Shown here in pieces: positions 26,057 through 36,398 of a stretch of 64,000 bases of DNA (position 1 is its first letter; the number at the start of each line of letters is the position of its first letter). The position numbers and the translations under genes are program-made. Location of the stretch: contig NZ_JAVIWJ010000001.1 in assembly GCF_034314105.1 (NCBI RefSeq), forward strand, positions 3,890,001-3,954,000. Direction: 5' to 3'. The notes under the pieces were generated by a model. The model was not told where the DNA came from and did not search any database. It saw nothing but the letters and a program-made list of their open reading frames with translations. The stretch is from Pseudomonas sp. AB6. GTDB lineage: Bacteria > Pseudomonadota > Gammaproteobacteria > Pseudomonadales > Pseudomonadaceae.

Positions 26057-26213
26057 GTACCGGTCGCAGCTAAAAATTCATAAATATCAAATTGATAACG
26101 ATGAGGGTATTACAGGGCTACCATGCAAGGCGCGGAATGAATCAGAATTGACCATGCAACTTGCCCGAAATTTCCGGGACTAACTCAGATCATTCATAAC
26201 GGAGCGTAGGAAT

Positions 26214-27560
26214 ATGGACACAGCCACTGATCATCAGGGCCGTATTCTTTTAGTGGATGACGAATCCGCGATCCTTCGCACCTTCCGCTATTGCCTGGAA
26301 GATGAGGGCTATACCGTTGCAACCGCTAACAGTGCCGCCCAGGCAGAAACGCTGCTTCAGCGTCAGGTATTCGACCTTTGCTTTCTTGATTTACGCTTGG
26401 GCGAAGACAACGGCCTCGATGTTCTAGCGCAAATGCGGGTTCAGGCACCCTGGATGCGGGTTGTAATAGTCACAGCTCACTCGGCCGTTGATACCGCTGT
26501 GGATGCGATTCAGGCGGGGGCCGCTGACTATTTGGTCAAGCCGTGCAGTCCGGATCAATTGCGCCTGGCAACCGCCAAGCAGCTGGAAGTTCGTCAATTG
26601 TCGGCGCGCCTAGAGGCGTTGGAAGGGGAGGTCCGCAAACCTAAAGATGGTTTGGACTCCCACAGCCCCTCGATGATGGCCGTTTTGGAAACAGCCCGTC
26701 AGGTTGCCAATACGGACGCAAACATTCTGATTCTCGGCGAATCAGGTACCGGTAAAGGCGAGCTGGCTCGGGCAATCCATGGTTGGAGCAAGCGCGCCAA
26801 AAAATCTTGTGTGACGATTAACTGCCCGTCGTTGACAGCTGAGCTGATGGAAAGCGAGTTATTTGGCCACAGTCGTGGGGCATTCACAGGGGCCAGCGAA
26901 AGCACCCTTGGTCGCGTAAATCAGGCCGACGCAGGTACCCTTTTTCTGGATGAAATAGGTGATTTTCCGCTGACATTGCAGCCCAAGCTTTTGCGTTTTA
27001 TTCAGGATAAGGAGTATGAACGAGTTGGCGACCCTGTGACCCGCCGCGCCGACGTTCGTATTCTCGCTGCCACTAACTTGAACCTCGAAGACATGGTACG
27101 TGATGGCCGTTTTCGCGAAGACCTTTTGTATCGCTTGAACGTTATCACCTTGCACTTGCCACCGCTGCGTGAGCGCAGCGAAGACATCCTCACGTTGGCA
27201 GATCGTTTTCTTGCCCGTTTCGTCAAGGAATATGCACGTCCCACCCGTGGATTTAGCGAAGATGCTCGATCAGCGCTGCTCAACTATCGATGGCCCGGAA
27301 ACATCCGTGAACTGCGCAACGTGATAGAGCGTGCCAGCATTATTTGCCCTCAAGAGCGGGTCGAAATAAGCCATCTGGGAATGGCTGAACAGCCGACCAA
27401 CAACGCGCCCCGAGTAGGCGCGGCGATGAGTTTGGACGAACTGGAAAAGGCACACATCGGAGCTGTCTTAGCCACCAGTGATACCCTTGACCAGGCGGCG
27501 AAGACGCTGGGTATCGACGCCTCAACGCTTTACCGCAAACGCAAGCAATACAACTTATGA
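26214..27560 (+). CDS. algB: NtrC-family two-component response regulator AlgB
   Basis: 448 residues. Receiver domain with phospho-acceptor D59; AAA+ domain with Walker A GESGTGKGELA, the sigma-54 contact loop GAFTGA and Walker B GTLFLDEIG; and a Fis-type helix-turn-helix at the C-terminus (LDQAAKTLGIDASTLYRKRK). Length and pairing with kinB identify AlgB, which in P. aeruginosa activates alginate genes and quorum/virulence functions. The GGAG-containing leader fits the ATG. Ten bases separate it from kinB. Confidence 0.95.
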   Translation: MDTATDHQGRILLVDDESAILRTFRYCLEDEGYTVATANSAAQAETLLQRQVFDLCFLDLRLGEDNGLDVLAQMRVQAPWMRVVIVTAHSAVDTAVDAIQAGAADYLVKPCSPDQLRLATAKQLEVRQLSARLEALEGEVRKPKDGLDSHSPSMMAVLETARQVANTDANILILGESGTGKGELARAIHGWSKRAKKSCVTINCPSLTAELMESELFGHSRGAFTGASESTLGRVNQADAGTLFLDEIGDFPLTLQPKLLRFIQDKEYERVGDPVTRRADVRILAATNLNLEDMVRDGRFREDLLYRLNVITLHLPPLRERSEDILTLADRFLARFVKEYARPTRGFSEDARSALLNYRWPGNIRELRNVIERASIICPQERVEISHLGMAEQPTNNAPRVGAAMSLDELEKAHIGAVLATSDTLDQAAKTLGIDASTLYRKRKQYNL

Positions 27561-27570
27561 ACGGCGACTT

Positions 27571-29358
27571 ATGAAGCTGGCCATGAAGTTGCGTACTCGC
27601 CTGTTCCTGAGCATTTCAGCGCTAATGACCGTCGCCTTGCTGGGACTGTTACTTGGACTGGTCAGCGTCATGCAGATGGCCAAATCCCAAGAGTCCTTGA
27701 TTCAACACAACTTCATATCCTTAGACTTAAGCATGAAGTTACGTCAGAACTTGGGCGATCAGCTGATATTGATGCTCGAGACGCCCCCAGACCGGAAGGC
27801 TATCGGCCATACGCAGCAAGAGTTCCAGGATCTGCTGGCCCAAGGCATTGAATACGACGCACAAGACCATGTGCAAGACGGCTTTGTCCACGCGCGTGCC
27901 GATTATCAACAGTTTTTGTACGACTTCGATCAGCTCCAAGCACAACCCGCGACGCTGCATGACAACCTCATGCTAACGAACAGCTTCAAGGCGTTGCGCG
28001 GCACCTTGATCAGCGCGCATAAACAGGCGCTGGACAATATCAGCCGCACACAAAATACGGCTCGGGAACGAGCATTGTGGGTCGCGGGCTTGTTGGGTTT
28101 GGTGGGCATCGCGGTTCTGTGCATTGGGTTTATCACTGCCCATGGCATTGCCCGGCGCTTCGGCGCTCCCATCGAAGCGTTGGCCAAAGCCGCCGACAAG
28201 ATTGGCCAAGGAAATTTCGAGGTCACGCTTCCGATTTCTTCGGCTGCGGAAATGAACTTGCTAACCCGCCGATTCGGAATCATGGCGCAAGCACTGCGCC
28301 AACATCAGGCAACCAATATCGACGAGCTACTTGCAGGCCAGCAGAAGCTGCAAGCGGTACTGGACAGCATTGACGACGGCCTGCTGATGATCGACCGGCA
28401 AGGTCGTTTGGAGCACCTTAACCCGGTAGCACAGCGCCAACTGGGGTGGGATGAAAATCGCCTCGGGCAGGGGCTGGGCGAAGCGTTGCAGCGCCCGGAA
28501 CTGGATGAACAGCTGTATCTGACCCTTCGTGGTGCCAACCTTGAACGGGCGCCTGAAGACCTCGCCATTGAGGTGGATGGTGAGTCAAGGCTGCTGACCT
28601 ACAGCCTGACACCCGTCAGTCATACCAGGGGCAATATCCTGGGTGCGGTGATGGTATTACATGACGTGACAGAGCAGCGTGCGTTCGAGCGGGTCAGAAG
28701 CGAGTTTGTGCTGCGTGCCTCACACGAACTCCGAACGCCTGTGACCGGCATGCACATGGCGTTCGGCCTGCTGCAGGAACGTTTGCATTTTCCGTCTGAC
28801 TCCCGCGAAGCGGACCTGCTCAACACCGTCAATGAAGAAATGCAGCGCTTGATGCAGTTGATCAACGACTTGCTGAATTTTTCCCGCTACCAGAATGGTT
28901 TGCAAAAACTTAGCTTGGCGCCCTGTGCCATCGAAAATTTACTCGCGCAGGCCCGCGAACGTTTCAACCAACAAGCCGATGATCAAAATACCGTGTTGCT
29001 TGTAGAAATACAGGAACCCTTGCCACTCTTGCACGCTGATCAGGCGCAGCTGGAGCGGGTGCTAGATAACTTGTTGGATAACGCTTTGCGTCATACGCCG
29101 GAGAACGGACTCATCCGCTTGCAGGCCCGTCGCCATGGCGAGCGGGTAATCGTCAGCGTGGAAGACAACGGGGAAGGAATCGCTTACGGGCAACAGGGCC
29201 GAATTTTCGAGCCATTCGTTCAAGTCGGGCGCAAAAAGGGCGGCGCAGGGTTAGGTCTGGCACTGTGTAAGGAAATCGTGCAACTTCACGGTGGTCGGAT
29301 GGGTGTTTATTCGCGACCGGGGCAGGGCACGCAGTTTTATATGGCGTTGCCGCTTTAA
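27571..29358 (+). CDS. kinB: membrane sensor histidine kinase KinB
   Basis: 595 residues. Two membrane helices (about 11-35 and 168-190) flank a periplasmic sensor, followed by HAMP (about 190-245), PAS (about 255-370), HisKA with ASHELRTP (H385) and an ATPase domain with NLLDNALRHTPE, VEDNGEGI and GGAGLGLAL. The ATG at 27571 gives the family's usual length. It phosphorylates and dephosphorylates AlgB; the phosphatase role is established in P. aeruginosa. Confidence 0.95.
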   Translation: MKLAMKLRTRLFLSISALMTVALLGLLLGLVSVMQMAKSQESLIQHNFISLDLSMKLRQNLGDQLILMLETPPDRKAIGHTQQEFQDLLAQGIEYDAQDHVQDGFVHARADYQQFLYDFDQLQAQPATLHDNLMLTNSFKALRGTLISAHKQALDNISRTQNTARERALWVAGLLGLVGIAVLCIGFITAHGIARRFGAPIEALAKAADKIGQGNFEVTLPISSAAEMNLLTRRFGIMAQALRQHQATNIDELLAGQQKLQAVLDSIDDGLLMIDRQGRLEHLNPVAQRQLGWDENRLGQGLGEALQRPELDEQLYLTLRGANLERAPEDLAIEVDGESRLLTYSLTPVSHTRGNILGAVMVLHDVTEQRAFERVRSEFVLRASHELRTPVTGMHMAFGLLQERLHFPSDSREADLLNTVNEEMQRLMQLINDLLNFSRYQNGLQKLSLAPCAIENLLAQARERFNQQADDQNTVLLVEIQEPLPLLHADQAQLERVLDNLLDNALRHTPENGLIRLQARRHGERVIVSVEDNGEGIAYGQQGRIFEPFVQVGRKKGGAGLGLALCKEIVQLHGGRMGVYSRPGQGTQFYMALPL

Positions 29359-29404
29359 GCAGATTTTCCGGAAGGGTAGGCTTGCTCGCGAATAAGCTGA
29401 CGCA

Positions 29405-31024
29405 TCAGGCTTCATCATCATTGCGGCGACTTATCGTACGTCTACCTCCTGTAACCAATTCCGTCAGCTTCGTCGCAGTCAAGGGTCGGGCAAACAACCA
29501 GCCTTGACCGTAGTTCACCCCCTCACTGCTGAGCAGTACGGCTTGCGCTTCATATTCGATCCCTTCGGCAATAACCCTTAATTCCAGCGCATGGGCCATG
29601 CGAATGATGTGTGGTGCCACACCGCTGCTTGCCGCATCGTGCCCCAGCGCATCGATAAATGCCTTGTCGATCTTCAAGCAGTCAACCGGCAAGGTTTGCA
29701 GATAAGCAAGACTGCAATATCCAGTACCAAAATCGTCGATCAACACCTGATGACCCACATCGCGCAGTGCTTGCAGATGATTGCGCGCGACTACCACGTC
29801 GATAAGGCCACGTTCGGTCACCTCAAAGGCTATTTGGCTAGGAGACACACGATGCTGAGCTAGCAATCTCGCAGTCACCCGACCGATGCGAGGTGCCATG
29901 ACGTCACAAGCCGCCAGGTTTACGGAAATATAAAGGTGTGGGTTAGCGCGCAGCAGGTGGCCTAATTGTTCCAACAACTGCTGAAGCACGAAGTCTGTGA
30001 TTTGGCGTATTTGTCCGGTGTTTTCCGCCAGCGGGATGAACAAATCGGGACTGGTCAGGCTGCCATCTTGGCGTCGCCATCGCACCAGTGCTTCGGCACC
30101 AACACAACGGCGACTTTTTAGGTCGAAGATCGGTTGGTACAACACCTGTAACTCACCACGGCGCAATGCCCCCTGAAGCTCACCCCCCAGCGATTGGCGT
30201 TCACGCATCAATTTATGCACCAATATGCCAACGCAAAACGCAATAAGTAAACTGGCGGGGGCGAGAAACCACCAAGCGCCGCCCCACTGCTGTCCGAGCG
30301 AAGCCCGCGGGGTAATAAGCACTAACTGATACTCAGGGCTCTGTGTGGGCATGCGATAAATCAGCTGTGTAGGCGTCGTGACCAGGGTTTCCGCGGTGAT
30401 TGATGACCAGTCCGGTGTGGGAGGCCACAGTTGGGAGGGGCCTAAAACAGGGATGGCCCTGGCCCCGTTGTCTAGTACCACCAACAAGCTGCCACCCTCA
30501 GGCAAATCAACCACATCGGTCAGGTGTCCACGAGACGTCGACACCCGAAAGTCACCTCGCCCCAGCATTAACGCCGCCAGATTGTCGTCCGGCTGTGCCG
30601 AAGTATTGAGCCAATAGTCGTAAGTCGGCCCGCGAATATCAGGGGGACGCGGGCGGTTGAGTTCAGTCCGGTGCGGCCAATTGGAGCACGGTTGATCATT
30701 ACCACCCACGAAGGCCGCTTCATATATGAATCGATAGCTGACGCTAACCTGTCGCAATATTTCCAGCATCTGCGGTTCGCAGGAACGTAAGGGCTGTGCT
30801 TCCAGTTGATCAAGACCTTCACGCAACTGTCCAAACAACTGCTCCAGACGTACCAGAAAGCGGTCACCCCGGGCATTCATCTGCTCCCTTTCGTCTTGCC
30901 GAGCCTCATTCAGAGTCAAACTGAAGCTACCCCCCAGCAAAAGGGCAGCACTAAGCATTGCCGCAAGCAAAGCAAGCAGCCAAGGACGAGAGCTCGCTAT
31001 GCGTGCTGCAGCCGTGGACATCAT
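29405..31024 (-). CDS. c-di-GMP phosphodiesterase with periplasmic CSS-motif sensor
   Basis: 539 residues. Membrane helix (about 15-40), a periplasmic CSS-motif domain (LRSCEP near residue 80, a second cysteine in PCSNW), a second helix (about 250-270), then EAL. Catalytic elements are present: GAEALVRW, SVNLAACD, AFEVTERGL, DDFGTGYCSL, KIDKAFI and EGIEYEAQ. In this family the periplasmic cysteines are proposed to sense DsbA/DsbB redox state. Convergent with kinB; 78 bp after ampDh2. Confidence 0.9.
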   Translation of the reverse strand: MMSTAAARIASSRPWLLALLAAMLSAALLLGGSFSLTLNEARQDEREQMNARGDRFLVRLEQLFGQLREGLDQLEAQPLRSCEPQMLEILRQVSVSYRFIYEAAFVGGNDQPCSNWPHRTELNRPRPPDIRGPTYDYWLNTSAQPDDNLAALMLGRGDFRVSTSRGHLTDVVDLPEGGSLLVVLDNGARAIPVLGPSQLWPPTPDWSSITAETLVTTPTQLIYRMPTQSPEYQLVLITPRASLGQQWGGAWWFLAPASLLIAFCVGILVHKLMRERQSLGGELQGALRRGELQVLYQPIFDLKSRRCVGAEALVRWRRQDGSLTSPDLFIPLAENTGQIRQITDFVLQQLLEQLGHLLRANPHLYISVNLAACDVMAPRIGRVTARLLAQHRVSPSQIAFEVTERGLIDVVVARNHLQALRDVGHQVLIDDFGTGYCSLAYLQTLPVDCLKIDKAFIDALGHDAASSGVAPHIIRMAHALELRVIAEGIEYEAQAVLLSSEGVNYGQGWLFARPLTATKLTELVTGGRRTISRRNDDEA

Positions 31025-31101
31025 TGGTTATCCGGAGAATACCAATGAGGTATAGCAACAAGTTAGAAAAATGCCCGTCAAATCAGAAAGTCGAAGCGTA
31101 T

Positions 31102-31884
31102 TTAGTTGTGATGGTTTAACACTTGGAGAATAGCTGCGCTTTGCACATCCGGCTGTCCATCGAAGCGCTCGGGTCGATAATGCATCTGAAATGCAGCAAC
31201 GACGCGACGGGTGGCCGTGTCGAGCTCTCCGGTTTGAGGGGTCGCGTAGCCTAACTGAGCCAATTGCTGTTGGAACCAACTGACGCTCGGCAAATTATTC
31301 ATCATGAATGCTTGGCGTTGCGCGACATCCTGAGCATTCGGCCAAATCCCTAACCCTTCATCTGCCAGGCGTTTCCATGGAAATAAAGGACCGGGATCAA
31401 GTTTGCGCTGCGGTGCGATATCGCTGTGACCAATGACGTGTCTGGGGTCAATGTGATTGCGCTTGACAATATCCTTGAGCAATAAGGTTAAAGCCTGGAT
31501 CTGCCCTTCACTGTAGGGGTACCAGACGCGCCCAGCGGGCAAGTCACGATAGCCAGGGTTGACGATTTCGATACCGATGGAGCTGGAGTTGAGCCACGTA
31601 CGGCCTTCCCATTCACTTTCACCGGCATGCCAGGCACGGAGGTTTTCATCAACCAGCTTGTAGACCACTGGATACTGCTGGTCGCCAATCAAGTAATGGC
31701 TGCTGACCTCTCCATGAGTCAATAACGCCAGGGAGCGCTCCAACGGCGCGGTCGTGTAGTGCACGATGACGTACTGGGCCCGGCTGTCGAAATTAGCTGA
31801 TGGATGATTGGTGTCGAGCCTTAACCCATTACTGCTACATGCGGTCAGGAGAAGGAGCATTACCAACGAGGAAAGCAATTTCAT
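31102..31884 (-). CDS. ampDh2: N-acetyl-anhydromuramyl-L-alanine amidase, AmpDh2-type lipoprotein
   Basis: 260 residues. Lipobox LLTACSS (cysteine about 16), amidase_2 domain with zinc ligands in YVIVHYTTAP and VIGHSDIAPQRKLDPG, then a C-terminal peptidoglycan-binding domain (LAQLGYATPQTGELDTATRRVVAAFQ). The lipid anchor puts it in the periplasm, unlike cytosolic AmpD. Position beside the EAL and GGDEF genes matches ampDh2 of P. aeruginosa. Confidence 0.9.
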   Translation of the reverse strand: MKLLSSLVMLLLLTACSSNGLRLDTNHPSANFDSRAQYVIVHYTTAPLERSLALLTHGEVSSHYLIGDQQYPVVYKLVDENLRAWHAGESEWEGRTWLNSSSIGIEIVNPGYRDLPAGRVWYPYSEGQIQALTLLLKDIVKRNHIDPRHVIGHSDIAPQRKLDPGPLFPWKRLADEGLGIWPNAQDVAQRQAFMMNNLPSVSWFQQQLAQLGYATPQTGELDTATRRVVAAFQMHYRPERFDGQPDVQSAAILQVLNHHN

Positions 31885-31991
31885 GGCAGGTCAAAACACC
31901 TAGGAACGTGACGCCATAGCATAACGGAATGCAGAGGAAGCGCTGCGCTAAAGCCAGAATTGAAATATCCGCTCATCCAATCGATTCGATC

Positions 31992-34010
31992 TCAGCCTTG
32001 TTCGATCCGATTCCGACCTTCATTTTTGGCTCGATACAAAGCCTGGTCCGCCCGATGGATGACCGACTCACTGCGTTCACCGACTCGAAAAGCAGTGATC
32101 CCCATCGACAACGTGATAGTGACCGGCTCGCCCTTGAAGTGGAATGGACATGCCTCAACCGCCATACGCAGCTTATTCAGAAGCGCCATTCCCTCAATCA
32201 TGGACGTTTCAGGGATAAGCAGGACGAACTCCTCTCCGCCAAATCGAGCGATAAAATCGCCCGGGCGTAGGCGTTTGCGCAATTCAGTGCCAATGATTTT
32301 GAGTACCTTGTCGCCTGCAAGGTGCCCGTAGTTGTCGTTGATTCTCTTGAAATGATCAAGGTCAAGCATGCTCAACAACAGGTTATTTCCGTTTTTTTGC
32401 CACAGATCGACTTCATGTTCCAGTCGCTCACTCCATGCCGCACGATTAGGTAACGTCGTCAGCGGGTCGACCAACGCTTTTTGACGCTGTTCTTCGAGGT
32501 GGACCCGAAATCCTTGAGCTTCTTGCTCCATAGTCGCCACCCGTGTTGCCAAGCCTTGTAAGCGTAACGCAACCTCTTGTTCGCGCTCATCGTGGTGCCG
32601 TTGATGCTGATCCATAGTGCCGAGCAACCCTTCAAGGCGGGTTTCCAACACCTGCTTAAGGCTGGTCAAGTCAGTGGCTTCTTGCAGGCTGCTTTGCAAG
32701 CCATCGACTTGTTCGCGCAATTCACTCTGCATACCCCGCGCCGCGCAGCGGCCATCAGCGTGGTTATCACTGACGGCTTGCAGGTTATTCTGGAAGGACT
32801 CCAACCGCTCATTGAGCTGTTTGAGATACACCTCGAAATCGCGCTGGCCACTGTCGTTGATTGCCAGCATTAACACGGCGAGATCATCGAGAATCGGCAG
32901 CAGTTCGTACCAGTTCAGCCCCTTTTCCAAGCGAGCCCGCATTGCTATCGCCTGAGGACGATGGTGCTCGGGCAGTGTTAACTCATCAAGCAGGCCCAAC
33001 AGCGTTTCTTCGATGTGAATCGCGACCGAGCTGTAACTGGGCTCAGGGGAGGAGGGTAAATCGTAGGTCGTATCTGGTTCTATAACGGTGTGATCCAGGT
33101 CGGATGATGTCTCCAGCGTGACCTCTCGCAGCTGTTCTTCGGACGGTGGACTCGGCGCCGCTTTTTCTGATCGGGCTTCTGACAATACAGCTAGCGGTTT
33201 GATCGGCTCCGACACTGTGGAGGACACTTCAGTGACCTGAATATCAACGGAGGCAGGTGTTTCAGTAAACACTAGCGGATCTTCGACGGCGGCGGAATGC
33301 GCAGCCGTTAAAATTAGATCCGGTGCTGGTGCAGGGGTTGGGAGTAGCGCAACGACAATCTTGGGCTCGACTGGAGTTCGGATAGATTGAGGCGCTTCGA
33401 CGACGCCCGATTCCAAAACAGGCGTTGAAGCAGCCTCCACGAACGCGTCTGACATCACCTCCGCGCCTGTATTTGCAGCTTCGCGCCCGCCGAACAGTCG
33501 CTGCAAAAGCCCTGGCCGAGTTGACTCGTCAGCATCAGCATGCTCTAGAACGGTCAGGGCCTTGCCTTGCAAACCGCTTAACTCATCGAGCAGTAGCGGC
33601 AGTTCCCGCGCTTGAGAAACCCGATCATCCAACTGCTTGGCAAATGCCTTGAGCGGACGGCTGACTTCACGTGGTAACGGCAGGCGTTGCAGCTGACTAA
33701 CTAATGCGTTCAATGCCGTGCCCATCTGCCCGACCCGGGTCTCCCGACGCTGCTCCGAGTCGAGTACGGCTTTTTCCAAACGCGGGATCAGGGCTGCAAG
33801 GCCTGCGTCCATGTCATCACGGCGGACGATTTCACGCATTTCCTTCATGCACTGGTCGACCGCTCGATCAGTGCCCTCAGCCGCTAGACTGCTGCGCACC
33901 AGACCTCGACGCAACAGGTCAAGCCGAGCGTTCCAGCGAATCTGAAGCTTGTCTTGTTGCTCAATGTTTTTTAGGTACTTTTCTTTCCAGCGCGCAGCTT
34001 CGTCGCTCAT
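31992..34010 (-). CDS. GGDEF diguanylate cyclase with long coiled N-terminal region
   Basis: 672 residues. The first 420 form no recognised domain: charged helices, a disordered acidic middle (about 190-300) and a coiled-coil stretch before the GGDEF domain (about 505-672). The active site FGGEEF (591-595) is intact, so synthesis of c-di-GMP is likely. It matches the P. aeruginosa PA5487/DgcH locus. The upstream endonuclease-like gene stops inside this start codon region (ATGA overlap), so the two are coupled. Confidence 0.88.
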   Translation of the reverse strand: MSDEAARWKEKYLKNIEQQDKLQIRWNARLDLLRRGLVRSSLAAEGTDRAVDQCMKEMREIVRRDDMDAGLAALIPRLEKAVLDSEQRRETRVGQMGTALNALVSQLQRLPLPREVSRPLKAFAKQLDDRVSQARELPLLLDELSGLQGKALTVLEHADADESTRPGLLQRLFGGREAANTGAEVMSDAFVEAASTPVLESGVVEAPQSIRTPVEPKIVVALLPTPAPAPDLILTAAHSAAVEDPLVFTETPASVDIQVTEVSSTVSEPIKPLAVLSEARSEKAAPSPPSEEQLREVTLETSSDLDHTVIEPDTTYDLPSSPEPSYSSVAIHIEETLLGLLDELTLPEHHRPQAIAMRARLEKGLNWYELLPILDDLAVLMLAINDSGQRDFEVYLKQLNERLESFQNNLQAVSDNHADGRCAARGMQSELREQVDGLQSSLQEATDLTSLKQVLETRLEGLLGTMDQHQRHHDEREQEVALRLQGLATRVATMEQEAQGFRVHLEEQRQKALVDPLTTLPNRAAWSERLEHEVDLWQKNGNNLLLSMLDLDHFKRINDNYGHLAGDKVLKIIGTELRKRLRPGDFIARFGGEEFVLLIPETSMIEGMALLNKLRMAVEACPFHFKGEPVTITLSMGITAFRVGERSESVIHRADQALYRAKNEGRNRIEQG

Positions 34011-34885
34011 GCGAGGGTTCCGCGAGGAGGCGTGCCGAGAACAGGCAGCGCATCTGAATTCAAAAAGTCCGGCAACCGAATCTCTACCGCTACGGGTAAA
34101 TGATCAGAGATGGGCTGAGCTAAAACCTGCACCCGCTCAAGAGTCAGGGTAGGACTAAGTAAAATATGATCAAGACAACGTTGTGGGCGCCAGCTTGGGA
34201 AGGTTGCCTCAATCTGCGGCGCTAGGAGCCCAAGGTCTCGCAGCGGAGAGCTCTCAAGCAAGTCAATAGCATGAGTGTTCATGTCACCCATCAGCACTTG
34301 GTGGTGATAATCACCAATCAGGTCACGAATATAAGACAACTGGAGGTTACGCACGCGCGCACCTAAAGCAAGGTGCATCATCACCACCACCAACGCCTCA
34401 GGCCCTTCCCCGAAACGGACAAGTATCGCGCCGCGCCCAGCAGGCCCCGGCAACGGATGATCCTCAATTGCCCACGGCCGCAAGCGGCTGAGTACGCCAT
34501 TGCTGTGCTGGCCAAACCGACCGAGATTGCGGTTGAGTTGTTGATACCAATACGGGAACGCACCTAGTTGGGCAAGGTGCTCGACTTGATTGACGTAACC
34601 GGAGCGCAGGCTGCCGCCATCGGCTTCTTGTAACGCAACGAGATCGAAGTCGCCCAACAGACCACCGATTTTTTGCAGGTTGCCCGCCCGCCCGGTGTGA
34701 GGCAGCAGATGCTGCCACCCACGGGTCAAATAATGCCGGTATCGCTCGGTGCTGATGCCAACCTGTATGTTGAAGCTGAGTAAGCGCAACCGACCATCGG
34801 CCGGTAAACCGCTTGCTTGAAGGTGGTGCTCGTTGATATTCGCATCAGGTCGCCCAACGACGCGCTCCGTTCTCCAGCGTCGCAT
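34007..34885 (-). CDS. endonuclease/exonuclease/phosphatase (EEP) superfamily protein
   Basis: 292 residues. EEP-fold motifs: LLSFNIQVG, LVALQEADGG, GDMNTHA and the closing LDHILLSPTL with ISDHLPVAVEI. The substrate (nucleic acid, nucleotide or lipid phosphate) cannot be told. It starts 12 bp after dsbA stops and ends in a 4-bp overlap with the GGDEF gene. Confidence 0.85.
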   Translation of the reverse strand: MRRWRTERVVGRPDANINEHHLQASGLPADGRLRLLSFNIQVGISTERYRHYLTRGWQHLLPHTGRAGNLQKIGGLLGDFDLVALQEADGGSLRSGYVNQVEHLAQLGAFPYWYQQLNRNLGRFGQHSNGVLSRLRPWAIEDHPLPGPAGRGAILVRFGEGPEALVVVMMHLALGARVRNLQLSYIRDLIGDYHHQVLMGDMNTHAIDLLESSPLRDLGLLAPQIEATFPSWRPQRCLDHILLSPTLTLERVQVLAQPISDHLPVAVEIRLPDFLNSDALPVLGTPPRGTLA

Positions 34886-34896
34886 GGCCGGCGCGC

Positions 34897-35538
34897 TTAC
34901 TTGGCAGCGACAGAGGCGCGTTCTTTAGCGATCAGCTGATCGGCGACTTGAAGCGCCTGCTCAGGACCGCCAGCAGTGCCCAGGTCAAAGCGATACTTAC
35001 CATTTACGATCATGGTTGGCACACCAGAAATCTCGTATTTCTTCGCCAGTTCTTTGTACTGGGCAATTTTGCCTTTCACTGCGAAGGAGTTGTAGGTCTC
35101 CAGGAACTTGGTTCTGTCGACGCCTTGGGTAGCCACGAAATCAGCCATGTCCTCTGGCTTGTCGAGGCGCTTGTGTTCTTTCTGAATGGCTTCGAATACT
35201 GCCGCGTGGACTTTGCTTTCTACACCCATGGTGTCGAGGGTAATAAACAACTGACCGTGAGCGTCCCACGGGCCGCCGAACATGGCTGGAATTCGGATGA
35301 AGTGAACATCAGCCGGCAGTTTTGCAACCCAAGGATTAATGACGGGCTCAAAGGCATAGCAGTGTGGGCAGCCATACCAGAACATTTCGACTACTTCGAT
35401 TTTGCCCGGCACCGAGACAGGGACGGCGCTGCTCAGCTCGACATATTGTTTGCCCGCTTCAATTGGATCGGCAGCTTGGACAGACATTCCGAACAAGCTG
35501 GCGGCAACGAGAGCGGCGCCGAGAATCAGATTACGCAT
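34897..35538 (-). CDS. dsbA: periplasmic thiol:disulfide interchange protein DsbA
   Basis: 213 residues, signal peptide cut near VQA/AD. Thioredoxin fold with active site C57-PH-C60 (WYGCPHCYAFEP) and the cis-proline loop GVPTMIVNGKYRFD. It introduces disulfides into exported proteins and hands electrons to DsbB. AGGAG precedes the ATG. It lies upstream of the EEP, GGDEF and ampDh2 genes, as in P. aeruginosa. Confidence 0.95.
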   Translation of the reverse strand: MRNLILGAALVAASLFGMSVQAADPIEAGKQYVELSSAVPVSVPGKIEVVEMFWYGCPHCYAFEPVINPWVAKLPADVHFIRIPAMFGGPWDAHGQLFITLDTMGVESKVHAAVFEAIQKEHKRLDKPEDMADFVATQGVDRTKFLETYNSFAVKGKIAQYKELAKKYEISGVPTMIVNGKYRFDLGTAGGPEQALQVADQLIAKERASVAAK

Positions 35539-35737
35539 GCTTTACTCCTGGGCATTTTAAGTCGCCTTAACGCGACCTGTCTTTGACTCGGTCGGTCGGC
35601 TTGAGTTCGCTAGTGTAACGCTGGCAGGTGTGAAAAAGGGCAGCCGAAGCCACCCTTTTTGAACCCGCGTCCTTGCTTGAAAGCCTGAAAATCAATGCGA
35701 CGCGTGAAAACCGATCGCAAAAACGATCAACTCACTG

Positions 35738-36352
35738 TTAATGCAGGCCTTCGATATAAGCGGATAATGCTGCAATGTCTTTGTTGCTGAGCTTCGAGGC
35801 TACGCTGCGCATCACCATCGTGTCGCCATCGTTAGTACGATCGCCTTCACGGAAGTTGGTCAACTGTTTTGTTACGTAGGCCGCATGCTGACCACCCAAG
35901 TGCGGGAAGCCGGCAGCAGGGTTACCCACGCCATTGGGCGAGTGGCAACCGGTACAGGCAGGCATGCCCTGATCCAGCTTTCCGCCACGGAACAAGGCTT
36001 CGCCTGCGGCAACCAGTTTCGGATCAGCTGCGCCGACGCTGCCTTTCTGACTGGAAAAATAAGCCGCGATATCCGCTAAGTCTTGGTCCTGCAAGTTGGT
36101 CAACAGACCGGTCATCTCCAAGACCGTTCGCTTACCCTCCTTGATGTCATGCAACTGTTTGATCAGGTAACGATTTCCCTGACCCGCCAATTTGGGAAAA
36201 TTGGGCGCCATGCTATTGCCATCTGGACCATGACAAGCGCCACACACAGCAGCTTTTGCCTGACCAGCAGCAGCATCGCCCACTACAGCGGCAGCGTGGG
36301 CAATACCGGAGATGCCCAGGGTCAAGACCAGACTCGCGAGTAATTTGTTCAT
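35738..36352 (-). CDS. cc4: dihaem cytochrome c4
   Basis: 204 residues with a signal peptide (cut near AHA/AA) and two fused class I cytochrome domains. Haem sites are CGACH (37-41) and CTGCH (about 137-141), each with a later methionine ligand region. It carries electrons from the bc1 complex to terminal oxidases in the periplasm and forms the pair with the damaged c5 gene upstream. Confidence 0.95.
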   Translation of the reverse strand: MNKLLASLVLTLGISGIAHAAAVVGDAAAGQAKAAVCGACHGPDGNSMAPNFPKLAGQGNRYLIKQLHDIKEGKRTVLEMTGLLTNLQDQDLADIAAYFSSQKGSVGAADPKLVAAGEALFRGGKLDQGMPACTGCHSPNGVGNPAAGFPHLGGQHAAYVTKQLTNFREGDRTNDGDTMVMRSVASKLSNKDIAALSAYIEGLH

Positions 36353-36398
36353 CAGCTATCCAACTACGGCTAAGGGTGAGAAAGTTATGTATCGAGAA

